NCBI RefSeq assembly: GCF_014648895.1
Contig: NZ_BMRZ01000009.1
Span: 1-64,000 of the forward strand
DNA: 64,000 nucleotides
Direction: 5' to 3'
DNA from: Streptomyces tanashiensis
Lineage (GTDB): Bacteria; Actinomycetota; Actinomycetes; Streptomycetales; Streptomycetaceae
Shown: piece by piece, positions 26,173 through 38,578 of the stretch
Layout: each line of letters starts with the position of its first letter
Position numbering within the stretch: position 1 is the first letter of the stretch
The notes under the pieces: model-generated
Database searches by the model: none
The model's input: the letters and a program-made list of their open reading frames with translations, nothing else
What the model was told of the DNA's origin: nothing
Program-made: the position numbers and the translations under genes

Positions 26173-27075
26173 TCACGCATGGAACGGCAGGCCCGCGTCG
26201 GCGGCGAGTTCCAGGTCGTCGCCCTCGGGCGGCGGGAGGAGGGTCGCGGAGCCGTCGCTGACGGGCACGACGCCGAGTTCGAGGAGTTCGGCCATGGCGG
26301 CGGAACCGGCCATGTCGCGGACCTGGAGCTGGTAGCGGGCGGTGGTGCGGTAGGAGCCGCCGCCCTCGTCGCCGGTGCGCTGGAGGAAGCCGGAGTCGGT
26401 GAGGAACGCGGCCGCCTTGCCGACGATGCCGGTGGTGGAGCCGGCGAGGCGGCGGGCGTCCTTGGTGGCTCCGGTGGCGCTCCGGCGGGCGTAGATCCGC
26501 CAGGCGGCCTCCAGGCCGGGGGCGTCGGAGGCCGGGTCGGTGTTCTCGCCCTGTTCCTCGGCGCGCTGCTCCAGGCGCAGACAGGCCTGGCGTACGAAGG
26601 CGTCGACGCCGTTGACCGTGAGGCGGCCGATGTACGCGTCGTCGGCGAGGTCCTCGGGCCGGGGGAAGGCCATGGCGGCGACCGCGAGGTGGGCCAGGCC
26701 GTGCAGGAACCGGTCGGCGGAGTCCGTGGAGGCGCGGCGGGCGTAGTCGCCCATGCGGACGGCGAAGACGGAGTCCTCGGCGGCGGTGACGGCCATGCCG
26801 GCGCGCGGGGACACCTCCAGGACGACGAGGCCGAGGCCGGTGGCGACGGCGTCGGCGAGGCGCGCGAAGGCGGGGTCCTCGCGGTAGCGGCGCAGGAGCT
26901 CGGTGTATTCGGCGTCGCGGGCCGGGAGCAGCTTGGGCTGGAGCCCGAACGAGACGAGCCGGGCCGCGTCGGCGGCGTCCGCGGGGGTGACGGCGGAGGC
27001 GGTGGAGGCGGCCGGGGGCTGCTGGGGCTCCTGCTCGCTCCACGCGTCGGTGTACTCGGCGTGGGTTTCGCTCAC
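26173..27075 (-). CDS. MksE/JetB-like (KITE) subunit
   Basis: 300 residues, soluble. A disordered N-terminus of about 45 residues precedes a segment resembling MksE/JetB proteins: YTELLRRYREDPAFARLADAVATGLGLVVLEVSPRAGMAV, then SVFAVRMGDYARR, then a helical region and a second winged-helix-like part (AFLTDSGFLQRTG, then YRTTARYQLQVRDMA). In Muk/Mks complexes this dimeric subunit binds the kleisin. ATG 27075 overlaps the upstream stop by 4 bp. Identification rests on pattern and on operon position; it was not profile-tested. Confidence 0.6.
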   Translation of the reverse strand: MSETHAEYTDAWSEQEPQQPPAASTASAVTPADAADAARLVSFGLQPKLLPARDAEYTELLRRYREDPAFARLADAVATGLGLVVLEVSPRAGMAVTAAEDSVFAVRMGDYARRASTDSADRFLHGLAHLAVAAMAFPRPEDLADDAYIGRLTVNGVDAFVRQACLRLEQRAEEQGENTDPASDAPGLEAAWRIYARRSATGATKDARRLAGSTTGIVGKAAAFLTDSGFLQRTGDEGGGSYRTTARYQLQVRDMAGSAAMAELLELGVVPVSDGSATLLPPPEGDDLELAADAGLPFHA

Positions 27076-27764
27076 GGCTGGGGCTCCTCGGTACGGCTCT
27101 CGGTCGGTACGGCGCGGGGGGCGGGTCGGGGTACGGGCAGCGGGACGGGGGTGACGGCCGCGGGGGCGGCTGCGCCGCTGCGGTCCACGGGCGCGGGTGG
27201 CTCGTCCGTGAGCCGCACGGCACGCACGGACGGCATGTCCCCGCGCCGGGCCTGCTGGGCCCGGGAAGGCATCGCCACCGTCCCGAACCGCGGCCGGGCG
27301 CCGCGGCCGCCGGCCGACTCCGGCGCGGCGGCGGGAGCGGGTACGCCGGGGTCCGCCGGCTCCGCCGGGGGCGCCGGTTCGGCGGCGGGCACGGGTGTGT
27401 CCTCGGCGGCGGCCGGTGCGGGTGCGTCCTCGGCGGCGGCCGGTACGGGTGCGGCGGCCGGGAGGGCGCCGTCCTCGGCTACGGGCGGTACGGGTACAGC
27501 CGGGAGGGCGTCGTCAGCGGCGGTGCCCGGTGCCGGTACCGCCGGGAGGACGCCGTCCTCGGGCGCGGTCGGTACGGGCACGGCCGGGAGAGCGTCGTCG
27601 GCGGCGATGCCCGGTGCGGGCACGGCCGGGAGGACGCCGTCCTCGGGGGCGGGGCCCGGTGCCGGTACGGCCGGGAGGGCGCCGTCCTCGGCCACGGCCG
27701 GTGCGGGTACAGCCGGAAGGGCGTCGTCGGCGGCGCTCGTCGGGGTCGGGGGGACGAGGGTCAC
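27072..27764 (-). CDS. Pro/Ala-rich repeat protein inside the Mks-like operon
   Basis: 230 residues from GTG 27764, which overlaps the kleisin-like gene's stop (GTGA), while its own stop overlaps the next start (ATGA). Two 4-bp overlaps in the same frame are strong support that it is translated. Residues about 8-120 are seven or more imperfect copies of a 14-15 residue unit of the type DDALPAVPAPGTAA, drifting into PAAAEDAP repeats. The C-terminal half holds a more conserved-looking basic segment (RFGTVAMPSRAQQARRGDMPSVRAVRL, about 150-185) and a second Pro-rich tail. No domain is recognised; it is predicted to be disordered. It could be a flexible linker or regulator of the complex. Confidence 0.7.
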   Translation of the reverse strand: MTLVPPTPTSAADDALPAVPAPAVAEDGALPAVPAPGPAPEDGVLPAVPAPGIAADDALPAVPVPTAPEDGVLPAVPAPGTAADDALPAVPVPPVAEDGALPAAAPVPAAAEDAPAPAAAEDTPVPAAEPAPPAEPADPGVPAPAAAPESAGGRGARPRFGTVAMPSRAQQARRGDMPSVRAVRLTDEPPAPVDRSGAAAPAAVTPVPLPVPRPAPRAVPTESRTEEPQP

Positions 27765-29305
27765 GTGGCCTCCGTGCGGTCCGCGGCCATGCCCACCGCG
27801 TCGAGCAGCGCCGTGCCGACGATCAGGTCGGCGCCGCCGAACTCGGGGTCGTCGAGCGGGGTGCCGTCGTCGACGGCGAAGAGGAGGCGCTCCTCGCCCT
27901 GACGGTAGGCGGTGCCGACCGGCGGGCTCGCCGCGTGGACGGCGAGGAGGGCGACGAGGTACGGCAGGTCGGCGTCGAGACGGCGGGCCTCGGCGAGCAG
28001 ACCGGAGAGGCGGCGCGGGGCGTCGTGCTCCAGGTCGAGCAGGCGCATGGCGCTCGCGAGCTGCTCCTCGCTGAAGCGGGAGTCGTCGGGGGTGGCGATG
28101 AGGTCGGGCTCGGGCATCTCCGCGCCGAGGTGCTCGCGCTCGACGGGCGGGGTGAGGAGCAGGTCGACGAGGTCGCCGAGGCGGACGGAGGCGGGGGTGC
28201 GCAGTCCGGTGCCGTGGGCGAAGAAGGCGTCGGTGACGCGGGTGGCCCCCTCGACCGGGAGCGGCAGGACGGGGGCGACGAGCTGCCCGTACAGATCGAG
28301 TCCGGTGTACGCGGCGGGGGCCGCGAAGGCCTGCCGGTCCTGTTCGGCGCGGAAGAGCGGCCCGGCCTCCAGGAGGCGGGACTGGAGCTGGGTGTGGCGC
28401 CGGATGCAGTCCTTGACTATGTCGACGAGCTCGGCGGCGCGCCGCTTGTGCTCGGCCGTCCTGACGTCGGCCGTGGCCTCGGCCTCGTCGCGGACCCTGC
28501 GGATGTTGGTGAGGATCGCGTTCTCGTGCCGGTAGCGGTCGGCGACGTGGTCGAGCGCCTCGGCGATCATGTCGGGGACCGTCTGGAGCCAGTCGACGGC
28601 GCGGACGTTGCGCCGGGTGGCCTCCAGGGTCTTGCGGAGGGTCTCGGCGTACTGCACGGTCCGGTAGCGGGCCTGCTCGGCGGCGAGCTGGGCGTCGGCG
28701 AGCCGGCCCCGGTTGATGAGGACCTCCAGCTTCACCTCGGCGGCGATCTGGGCGCTGGTGACGTCGGTGTCGAGGGCTCCGACGAGGACGTTGACCGCTT
28801 CGTCGGTGGTGCGGAGGTAGACCCCGCCGCCGTATCCGGGGACCTCTTCGATGAGCTTGAAGTCGTAGTCCCTGCGGGTGTAGACCCCGTCGGTGCCGAA
28901 GGTGCCGTAGACGGCGCGGAAGCCGCGGTCGACGCTGCCGACGTTGATCAGGTTCTCCAGGACCCAGCGGGCCACGCGCTCGTGCTCGGCGGTGGGGCGG
29001 GTGGGGGCCTGGGCGGCGACGCGGGGCAGCAGGCGGGTGACGATCTGCTCGTGGTCGGCGCCGGTGTCGAAGTCCATGTTCAGCGTGATGAGGTCGATCG
29101 CGGCGAGGGCCACCTCGGCCATCGCGTAGACCGTGTACTCGCCGGCGAGGTTCGCCTTGCGTGCGTCGAGGTCGTGCAGCGGCGCGGTGCACGCGAGCGC
29201 GCGGAGGCGCCGCGCGAGCCCTTCGTCGGCGGCCGGGCCCTGCGCGGGGCGCGGCCCCGCGCTGAGCTGGGGCGGAGCGAGGTCCGTCGAGGCAGGCGAA
29301 GTCAC
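27761..29305 (-). CDS. Kleisin-like subunit, MksF/JetA-type
   Basis: 514 residues, soluble, mostly helical. The N-terminal 200 residues look like a winged-helix region (LARRLRALACTAPLHDLDARKANLAGEYTVYAMAEVALAAIDLI, VARWVLENLINVG). Next come LRTTDEAVNVLVGALDTDVTSAQIAAEVKLEVLINRGRLADAQLAAEQARYRTVQYAETLRKTLEATRRNVRAVDW and long charged helices, a layout recalling MukF/MksF-type kleisins. It is first in the four-gene operon. GTG 29305 lies 7 nt after an AGATTA/TAATCT element, so the mRNA may be leaderless. Family assignment is by resemblance only. Confidence 0.6.
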   Translation of the reverse strand: MTSPASTDLAPPQLSAGPRPAQGPAADEGLARRLRALACTAPLHDLDARKANLAGEYTVYAMAEVALAAIDLITLNMDFDTGADHEQIVTRLLPRVAAQAPTRPTAEHERVARWVLENLINVGSVDRGFRAVYGTFGTDGVYTRRDYDFKLIEEVPGYGGGVYLRTTDEAVNVLVGALDTDVTSAQIAAEVKLEVLINRGRLADAQLAAEQARYRTVQYAETLRKTLEATRRNVRAVDWLQTVPDMIAEALDHVADRYRHENAILTNIRRVRDEAEATADVRTAEHKRRAAELVDIVKDCIRRHTQLQSRLLEAGPLFRAEQDRQAFAAPAAYTGLDLYGQLVAPVLPLPVEGATRVTDAFFAHGTGLRTPASVRLGDLVDLLLTPPVEREHLGAEMPEPDLIATPDDSRFSEEQLASAMRLLDLEHDAPRRLSGLLAEARRLDADLPYLVALLAVHAASPPVGTAYRQGEERLLFAVDDGTPLDDPEFGGADLIVGTALLDAVGMAADRTEAT

Positions 29306-29312
29306 GGTGCAC

Positions 29313-29318
29313 AGATTA
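29313..29318 (-). promoter_or_regulatory. Putative -10 element of the Mks-like operon (leaderless start)
   Basis: On the minus strand TAATCT is followed by 7 nt and then the GTG start at 29305, so a transcript starting at the usual distance would begin at or next to the start codon. A matching -35 is poor. Weak evidence. Confidence 0.35.
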
Positions 29319-29393
29319 GGTCCTCACCATGACAACGGTCGAAACGGCGCAGATGCGACCGGCCCGGCCGGTAGCCTCGTCCGGCCTGTGCGC

Positions 29394-30104
29394 TCAGCCC
29401 GCGGAGCCTGCCGGATCGTCGACGGCCTGGGCGTAGGCGGCGGCGACCCGGGTGCGGGAGTCGTCGAGGTAGCGGGCGAGGAGGCGCTCCGCCGAAGCCC
29501 GTTCCCCGGCGCGCAGGGCGTCCAGAATCTCCCGGTTCCTCCGGAGATAGGGCTCGTGCAGGGCGTGCGGGTCGTCGACGACGTGGAAGGCGAGGCGGAG
29601 TTCGGCGAGGACACCGCGCATCAGTTCGTCGGTGCGGGCGCTGCCCGCGAGGGCGACGAGTTCGCGGTGGAAGTGGATGTTGGCCGTGGAGACGCCCGTC
29701 CAGTCGTCGGCGCGGGCCGCGGCCTCGCCCTCGGCGACGGCGGCGGCGAGGCCGTCGACGGCGAACGGCGGCTGCCCCAGGCCCCGCACGACGGCGCACT
29801 CGACGAGCCGCCGGGTGCGGTAGATGTCGTCCACGTCACCGACGGCGAGGACGCGGACGAAGACACCCCGGTTGAGCTCGTGGACGAGCAGGCGCTCGTG
29901 CGTGAGGAGACGGAAGGCCTCGCGGAGTGTGTTGCGGGACACACCGAGGGCGCCGCCGATGCTCTCCTCCGAGAGCCGCGCCCCGGGCGGGAAGTAGCCC
30001 TCCGCGATCCGGGTGCGCAGGATGTCCGCCACCCGTTCCGCCGTGCTGGTGCGCCCCAGCAGCACACGGTCGTCCGTCAGCCCGCCGGCCCCACTCACGT
30101 CCAC
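29394..30104 (-). CDS. GntR/FadR-family regulator (FCD domain)
   Basis: 236 residues from GTG 30104. The GntR winged helix covers about 20-85 (VADILRTRIAEGYFPPGARLSEESIGGALGVSRNTLREAFRLLTHERLLVHE), followed by an all-helical FCD ligand domain with metal-ligand-type residues (DDIYRTRRLVE, NIHFHRELVALAG, NREILDALRAG). It is divergent from an MFS-pxpABC operon 164 bp away and most likely controls it, with 5-oxoproline or a related acid as ligand (inferred). Confidence 0.87.
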   Translation of the reverse strand: MDVSGAGGLTDDRVLLGRTSTAERVADILRTRIAEGYFPPGARLSEESIGGALGVSRNTLREAFRLLTHERLLVHELNRGVFVRVLAVGDVDDIYRTRRLVECAVVRGLGQPPFAVDGLAAAVAEGEAAARADDWTGVSTANIHFHRELVALAGSARTDELMRGVLAELRLAFHVVDDPHALHEPYLRRNREILDALRAGERASAERLLARYLDDSRTRVAAAYAQAVDDPAGSAG

Positions 30105-30158
30105 AGCGCCTCGTCCCTTCCGTCGTCCGCGGCCGAGTCAACCGCAGAAACGGATGAG

Positions 30159-30178
30159 CGACAACACGCCTCTTGTCG
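30159..30178. promoter_or_regulatory. Candidate GntR operator/promoter for the MFS-pxp operon
   Basis: A perfect inverted repeat CGACAA-N8-TTGTCG lies between the divergent gntR and MFS genes. Its right arm TTGTCG can also be a -35 box, with TACCTT at 30197-30202 as a -10 (18-bp spacing) for the operon, so regulator binding would cover the promoter. A second palindrome-like element (TTGT-N11-ACAA) overlaps it. Confidence 0.5.
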
Positions 30179-30268
30179 GATCGTTGAACAATCCTCTACC
30201 TTGACGGCACCGCACGGTTCCTCGGTACGCCTCTCAGGCACGCTCCTCCCCTCTCCTGCGAGGTGCAG

Positions 30269-31549
30269 ATGAGCACGACACAGACCCGGCAGTACTCCCA
30301 GGGCGAACGGCCCGGCGACACGGGCACGTTCGCCTGGCTGCGCGGCCTCGGGCCGCGCGGCCGGCGCGCCTTCGGCGGCGCGTTCGGCGGATACGCCCTG
30401 GATTCCTACGACTTCTTCACCCTGCCCCTGTCGATGGTGGCCATCGCCGCCTACTTCCATCTCGACAAGGGCCAGACCGGCCTCCTGACCACCGTCACCC
30501 TCGTCGTCTCGGCGGTCGGCGGCGCGCTCGCCGGCGTCCTCGCCGACCGCGTCGGCCGGGTGAGGGCCCTGATGATCACGGTCGTCACGTACGCGCTCTT
30601 CACCGTGCTCTGCGGCTTCGCGCCCGACTACGAGACGCTGCTGGTCTTCCGGGCGCTCCAGGGCCTGGGCTTCGGCGGCGAGTGGGCCGTCGGCGCGATC
30701 CTGGTGGCCGAGTACGCCTCCGCCCGGCACCGCGGTCGGACGCTCGGCGCCGTCCAGAGCGCCTGGGCGGTCGGCTGGGCGCTCGCCGTGCTCGTCTACA
30801 CCCTGGTCTTCCAGTGGGCCGACGCGGACCTCGCCTGGCGGATCCTCTTCTGGACGGGCGCACTGCCCGCACTGCTCGTCGTCTACGTGCGGCGGAACGT
30901 GGAGGACGCCCCGCAGGCGGCCGAAGCCCGCCGGGCCGGCGCCGGACGCGGCTCGTTCCGGGCCGTGTTCCGTCCCGGACTGCTGCGCATCACACTCTTC
31001 GCCACCCTGCTCTCCACCGGCGTCCAGGGCGGCTACTACACGCTCGCCACCTGGGTCCCGACCTTCCTGAAGACCGAGCGCGGCCTGACCGTGGTCGGCA
31101 CCGGCGGCTATCTGACCCTGCTGATCTCCGGCGCCTTCACCGGCTATCTGACCGGCGGATACCTCACCGACCGGCTCGGCAGGAAGAAGAACATCGCCCT
31201 GTTCGCCGTGCTGTCCGCGGTGTCCGTCCTCGCCTACACCCACATCCCCGCCGGGGCGAACACCCTGCTCCTGCTGCTGGGCTTCCCGCTCGGCTTCTGC
31301 ATGTCGGCCATCTTCAGCGGCTTCGGCTCCTTCCTCGCGGAGCTGTACCCGACGGCGGTGCGCGGCACCGGGCAGGGGCTCACGTACAACACGGGCCGTG
31401 CGGTCGGTGCCGTCTTCCCGACCCTGGTCGGCTTCCTCGCCGAGAGCTGGGGCGTCGGCGGGGCGCTGGTCTTCGGCGCCGTCGGCTACGGCCTCGCCGT
31501 GCTGGCCCTGTTCGGGCTGCCCGAGACCCGCGGGAGGGAACTCCCCTGA
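30269..31549 (+). CDS. MFS metabolite:H+ symporter, probable 5-oxoproline or related acid uptake
   Basis: 426 residues with 12 hydrophobic segments. The MFS signatures ADRVGRVRALM (loop 2-3) and TDRLGRKKN (loop 8-9) are present, and GFGGEWAVGAILVAEY is typical of the sialate/metabolite:H+ symporter group. ATG 30269 has GCGAGG with 5-bp spacing; GTG 30263 is the alternative. It leads a same-strand cluster with pxpABC 34 bp downstream and is divergent from a FadR-type regulator, so uptake of 5-oxoproline or a precursor is likely. Substrate not proven. Confidence 0.85.
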   Translation: MSTTQTRQYSQGERPGDTGTFAWLRGLGPRGRRAFGGAFGGYALDSYDFFTLPLSMVAIAAYFHLDKGQTGLLTTVTLVVSAVGGALAGVLADRVGRVRALMITVVTYALFTVLCGFAPDYETLLVFRALQGLGFGGEWAVGAILVAEYASARHRGRTLGAVQSAWAVGWALAVLVYTLVFQWADADLAWRILFWTGALPALLVVYVRRNVEDAPQAAEARRAGAGRGSFRAVFRPGLLRITLFATLLSTGVQGGYYTLATWVPTFLKTERGLTVVGTGGYLTLLISGAFTGYLTGGYLTDRLGRKKNIALFAVLSAVSVLAYTHIPAGANTLLLLLGFPLGFCMSAIFSGFGSFLAELYPTAVRGTGQGLTYNTGRAVGAVFPTLVGFLAESWGVGGALVFGAVGYGLAVLALFGLPETRGRELP

Positions 31550-31583
31550 CCACCGCACCACCAGGCGAGAGAGGAAACACCGC

Positions 31584-32348
31584 ATGACCTGGGTCCCGAT
31601 CGATCTCAACGCCGACCTCGGCGAGGGCTTCGGCCGCTGGACGCTGACCGACGACGAGCAGCTCCTGTCCGTCGTCACCAGCGCCAACGTGGCCTGCGGC
31701 TTCCACGCCGGCGACGCGGCCACCATGCGGCGGGTCTGCGAGCTCGCGGCGGCACGCGGGGTACGGATCGGGGCCCAGGTGTCCTACCGCGACCTGGCCG
31801 GCTTCGGACGGCGCGCGATGGACGTCCCGGCGGCGGAGCTGGCCGCCGAGGTGGCGTACCAGATCGGCGCCCTGGAGGTCTTCGCCCGGGCCGCGGGCTC
31901 GCGGGTCTCGTACGTGAAGCCGCACGGGGCGCTCTACAACCGGGTGGTCCGGGACGCGGAGCAGGCGGCGGCGGTCGTCGACGGCGTGCTGCTCGCGGAC
32001 CGGACGCTGCCGGTCCTCGGGCTGCCGGGGTCCCGGCTGCACGAGGCCGCCGCGGCGGCCGGGCTCCCGGTCGTCGCCGAGGCCTTCGGCGACCGGGCCT
32101 ACCGGGCGGACGGCTCCCTGCTGCCACGGGGGCAGGAGGGGGCCGTCGTCACGGATCCGGACGAGGTCGTCGAACGGGCGGTGTCCATGGCCCGGTTCGG
32201 GATCGTCACGGCGCACTGCGGGAGCTCGGTCACCGTCCGGGCCCGCTCGCTCTGTCTGCACGGGGACACCCCGGGCGCGGTGGGCCTCGCCCGGCGGGTC
32301 CGGGCGCAGCTGGAAGCCTCCGGCGTGCGCGTGGAGGCCTTCGCGTGA
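31584..32348 (+). CDS. pxpA: 5-oxoprolinase subunit A (LamB/YcsF family)
   Basis: 254 residues. The conserved PxpA motifs are present: IDLNADLGEGFG at residue 6, ANVACGFHAGD near 35, the KPHGALYN motif near 113, and EAFGDRAYRADGSLLPR near 180. PxpABC converts 5-oxo-L-proline to glutamate with ATP in the cytoplasm. GAGAGG precedes the ATG. pxpB begins in a GTGA overlap. Confidence 0.93.
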   Translation: MTWVPIDLNADLGEGFGRWTLTDDEQLLSVVTSANVACGFHAGDAATMRRVCELAAARGVRIGAQVSYRDLAGFGRRAMDVPAAELAAEVAYQIGALEVFARAAGSRVSYVKPHGALYNRVVRDAEQAAAVVDGVLLADRTLPVLGLPGSRLHEAAAAAGLPVVAEAFGDRAYRADGSLLPRGQEGAVVTDPDEVVERAVSMARFGIVTAHCGSSVTVRARSLCLHGDTPGAVGLARRVRAQLEASGVRVEAFA

Positions 32349-32965
32349 GGGTGCTGAGGGTGGGCGACCGCGCCCTCCTGGTGGAACTGGACGACGGCGC
32401 GGCGACCGAGGCCTTCCACGCCGAGCTGCTGCGGCGGCGCGCGGCCGGTGCGCTGCCTGCCGTACGGGAGCTCGTACCGGCGGCGCGGACCGTGCTCCTC
32501 GACGGGGTGGACGAACCGGAGCGGCTCGCGGCCGAGCTGACCGGCTGGGAGCCGGCGCCGCTCCACGCGCGCGTGGGCGAGGCCGTCGAGGTGCCGGTGC
32601 GGTACGACGGTCCCGACCTGGCGGAGGTGGCCGCGCTCTGGGGGGTGTCCGTGGAGGCGGCGGTACGGATCCACACGGCGGCCGAGTTCCGGGTCGCCTT
32701 CTGCGGGTTCGCGCCCGGCTTCGGCTATCTGACGGGGCTCGGCGAGCGGTACGAGGTACCGCGCCGGGCCACGCCGCGCACGGCCGTCCCGGCCGGCTCG
32801 GTCGCCCTGGCAGGCCCGTACACGGGGGTGTACCCGCGTTCCTCCCCCGGCGGCTGGCAGCTGATCGGCACCACGGACGTGGTGCTGTGGGACGCCGAGC
32901 GGGATCCGGCCGCGCTGCTCACGCCCGGCACCCGGGTCCGGTTCACGGCGGGGGGCGGGCGATGA
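32345..32965 (+). CDS. pxpB: 5-oxoprolinase subunit B
   Basis: 206 residues from GTG 32345, AHS1/KipI family. FCGFAPGFGYLTGL, RRATPRTAVPAGSVALAG and YPRSSPGGWQLIGTT are the diagnostic PxpB/KipI stretches. It overlaps pxpA and pxpC by 4 bp on each side, so the three subunits are translationally coupled. Confidence 0.92.
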   Translation: MRVLRVGDRALLVELDDGAATEAFHAELLRRRAAGALPAVRELVPAARTVLLDGVDEPERLAAELTGWEPAPLHARVGEAVEVPVRYDGPDLAEVAALWGVSVEAAVRIHTAAEFRVAFCGFAPGFGYLTGLGERYEVPRRATPRTAVPAGSVALAGPYTGVYPRSSPGGWQLIGTTDVVLWDAERDPAALLTPGTRVRFTAGGGR

Positions 32966-33825
32966 GCGACCGGGCCGTCGCCGTCGTCCGGGCCGGGGCG
33001 CTGACCACCGTGCAGGACCTGGGGCGCCCGGGGTACGCGCATCTCGGCGTGCCCCGCTCCGGCGCCCTCGACCCGCCGGCCCTACGGCTCGTCAACCGGC
33101 TCGCCGGCAACGGGGAGGACGCGGCGGTCCTGGAGACCACCGTCGACGGGTGCGCGCTGCGGCCCCGGTGCGCGGTGACCGTGGCGGTCGGCGGCGCACC
33201 GTGCCCGGTCCGGGTGGACGGCCGTCCGGCCGCCTGGGGGACGACGGTCCGGGTCGGGGCCGGATCGGTCCTGGAGATCGGCGCGGCCGCGCGCGGGCTC
33301 CGCTCGTACGTGGCGCTCGGCGGCGGGATCGCCGTCCCGCCGGTGCTCGGCAGCCGCTCCACCGACCTGCTGTCGGGTCTCGGCCCGGCGCCGCTGGCGG
33401 ACGGGGCGGTGCTGCCGCTGGGAGCGGCCGCGGCCGTACCGGGGTCGGTCGACGCTCCCCCCTGGCCGGGCCCGCCGGACGAACTCGTCCTGCGGGTCCG
33501 GCCGGGTCCCCGGGACGACTGGTTCACCGCCGAGGCGCTCCGCGCCTTCACCACGCGCGCGTACCGGGTGTCACCGGCGAGCAACCGGATCGGGCTGCGC
33601 CTGGAGGGCCCGGCCCTGGAGCGGGCGGTGCCGGGCGAGCTCGCCAGCGAGGGCATGGTCCTCGGCGCGGTGCAGGTGCCGCCGGACGGACGCCCGGTGG
33701 TGTTCCTGGCGGACCATCCGACGACCGGGGGCTATCCGGTCGTCGCGGTGGTGCGGGAGGCGGACCTGGGCGCTGCGGCGCAGGCGGTCCCGGGGACGCC
33801 GGTGCGGTTCGTGCGCGTGCGCTGA
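32962..33825 (+). CDS. pxpC: 5-oxoprolinase subunit C
   Basis: 287 residues, AHS2/KipA family. Diagnostic stretches are TTVQDLGRPGYAHLGVPRSGALD near residue 15, LGSRSTDL, YRVSPASNRIGLRLEG and FLADHPTTGGYPVVAVV. ATG 32962 overlaps the pxpB stop. It is the last gene of the operon and converges 20 bp from a second, unrelated type of 5-oxoprolinase. No terminator hairpin was seen in the gap. Confidence 0.92.
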   Translation: MSDRAVAVVRAGALTTVQDLGRPGYAHLGVPRSGALDPPALRLVNRLAGNGEDAAVLETTVDGCALRPRCAVTVAVGGAPCPVRVDGRPAAWGTTVRVGAGSVLEIGAAARGLRSYVALGGGIAVPPVLGSRSTDLLSGLGPAPLADGAVLPLGAAAAVPGSVDAPPWPGPPDELVLRVRPGPRDDWFTAEALRAFTTRAYRVSPASNRIGLRLEGPALERAVPGELASEGMVLGAVQVPPDGRPVVFLADHPTTGGYPVVAVVREADLGAAAQAVPGTPVRFVRVR

Positions 33826-33845
33826 CGGCTCGGTGGCGGGGCGGA

Positions 33846-37435
<3,590 letters not shown>

Positions 37436-37439
<4 letters not shown>

Positions 37440-38578
37440 CTCCCCATTGTGGCCGCGAGCGCGGCCGCGAGGGCGTCGTCCGCGCGCGCGTCGAGGGGTC
37501 CCGTGCCGGTGCCGTCGGCCCAATGGCGCAGTTCGGCGCCGGCGAGCAGCAGGAGCTGCGGGAGCAGGTCGCGGCTCCGGCGCAGGACCCAGCCGGTGCC
37601 GGCGGTGGCGAGCCGGAGCAGGGCCTCGGTGCGGGTCGGCGGCGGCTGGAGGGGCTCCGGCGAGGGCGGTGCGCCCTGGGCGAGTCCCCGGGCGGCGAGC
37701 AGCCGGTGGAAGCCGCCGGCGACGGCCCGGTGCCCGCGCTCGCCGGGATGGAGCCGGTCGGCGCTCCACAGGGCGCGGTCCTCGGTCCAGGCCGGATCGG
37801 CGAGGTGGAGGTGCACGGCTCCGTACCGGGCGGTCAGCGCGTGCACGACCGCGTTGACGGAGCGCTGGCGGCGGGCGAGCGGGCGAGCCAGCGGCGGGGG
37901 CAGCCCGAGCATCCGGCCCGGATCGGGAAGGCAGGCCGTCAGGAGTACGGCTCCGACGGCGTCGAGATCGGCGCAGACGCGGTCCAGGCGGCGGGCGAGG
38001 AGCGCGATGTCGAAGGTGCGGCGCAGGGTGTCGTTCACCCCGACGACGACGGAGGCGAGGTGCGGCCGGAACGCGAGGGCGCGGGGGGCCTGCGTGTCGG
38101 CGACGTCCGCGCTGAGCGCCCCGCTGACGGCGAGGTTGAGGAAGGCCGGCCCCCGGCCCCCGGCCGCGAGCCCCTCGGCGAGCAGGGCCGCCCACCCCCG
38201 CCAGACCCCGTCGGCACGGTCCCCGACGCCTTCGCTGAAGGAGTCCCCGAGCACGACGAACCGAAGGGGCCCTGCGTCGTCGGCCCCGACGGGCCCGCCG
38301 CCGTCCCGGGCGGCGGGGACGGCGGACGCGGCGGCGGGGACGGCGGACAGGACGGCCGGGACGCCGGACAGGACGGGTGGGACGCAGGACGGGACGGGTG
38401 GGCCACCGGACAGGGCGGCGGGGACGACAGACAGGGCGGCCGGGACGCAGGACGGGACGGGCGGGGCGGCGGGCCGGGCCGGTGACGCGCCGGGCGCGGG
38501 CGGCGGGGCCGGCAGGGGCCCGGGTGCGGTGGCGGCCGTGGACGCGCCGGACTCCGCCTCCGCCGTCTCCGGTGTCAT
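37436..38578 (-). CDS. SGNH/GDSL-family hydrolase with low-complexity N-terminus
   Basis: 380 residues. The SGNH core begins near residue 107: block I VVLGDSFSEG, block III VVGVNDTLR, and block V with the Asp-His pair in DRLHPGERGH. The first 100 residues are a Pro/Val/Ala/Ser low-complexity stretch with repeats such as VPSCVPAALSVVPAAL, produced by degenerate tandem DNA repeats around 38300-38470. No signal peptide is evident. It is likely an esterase or deacetylase acting on a glycan or lipid. Overlaps of 4 bp join it to the upstream glycosyltransferase and the downstream oxoprolinase. Confidence 0.82.
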
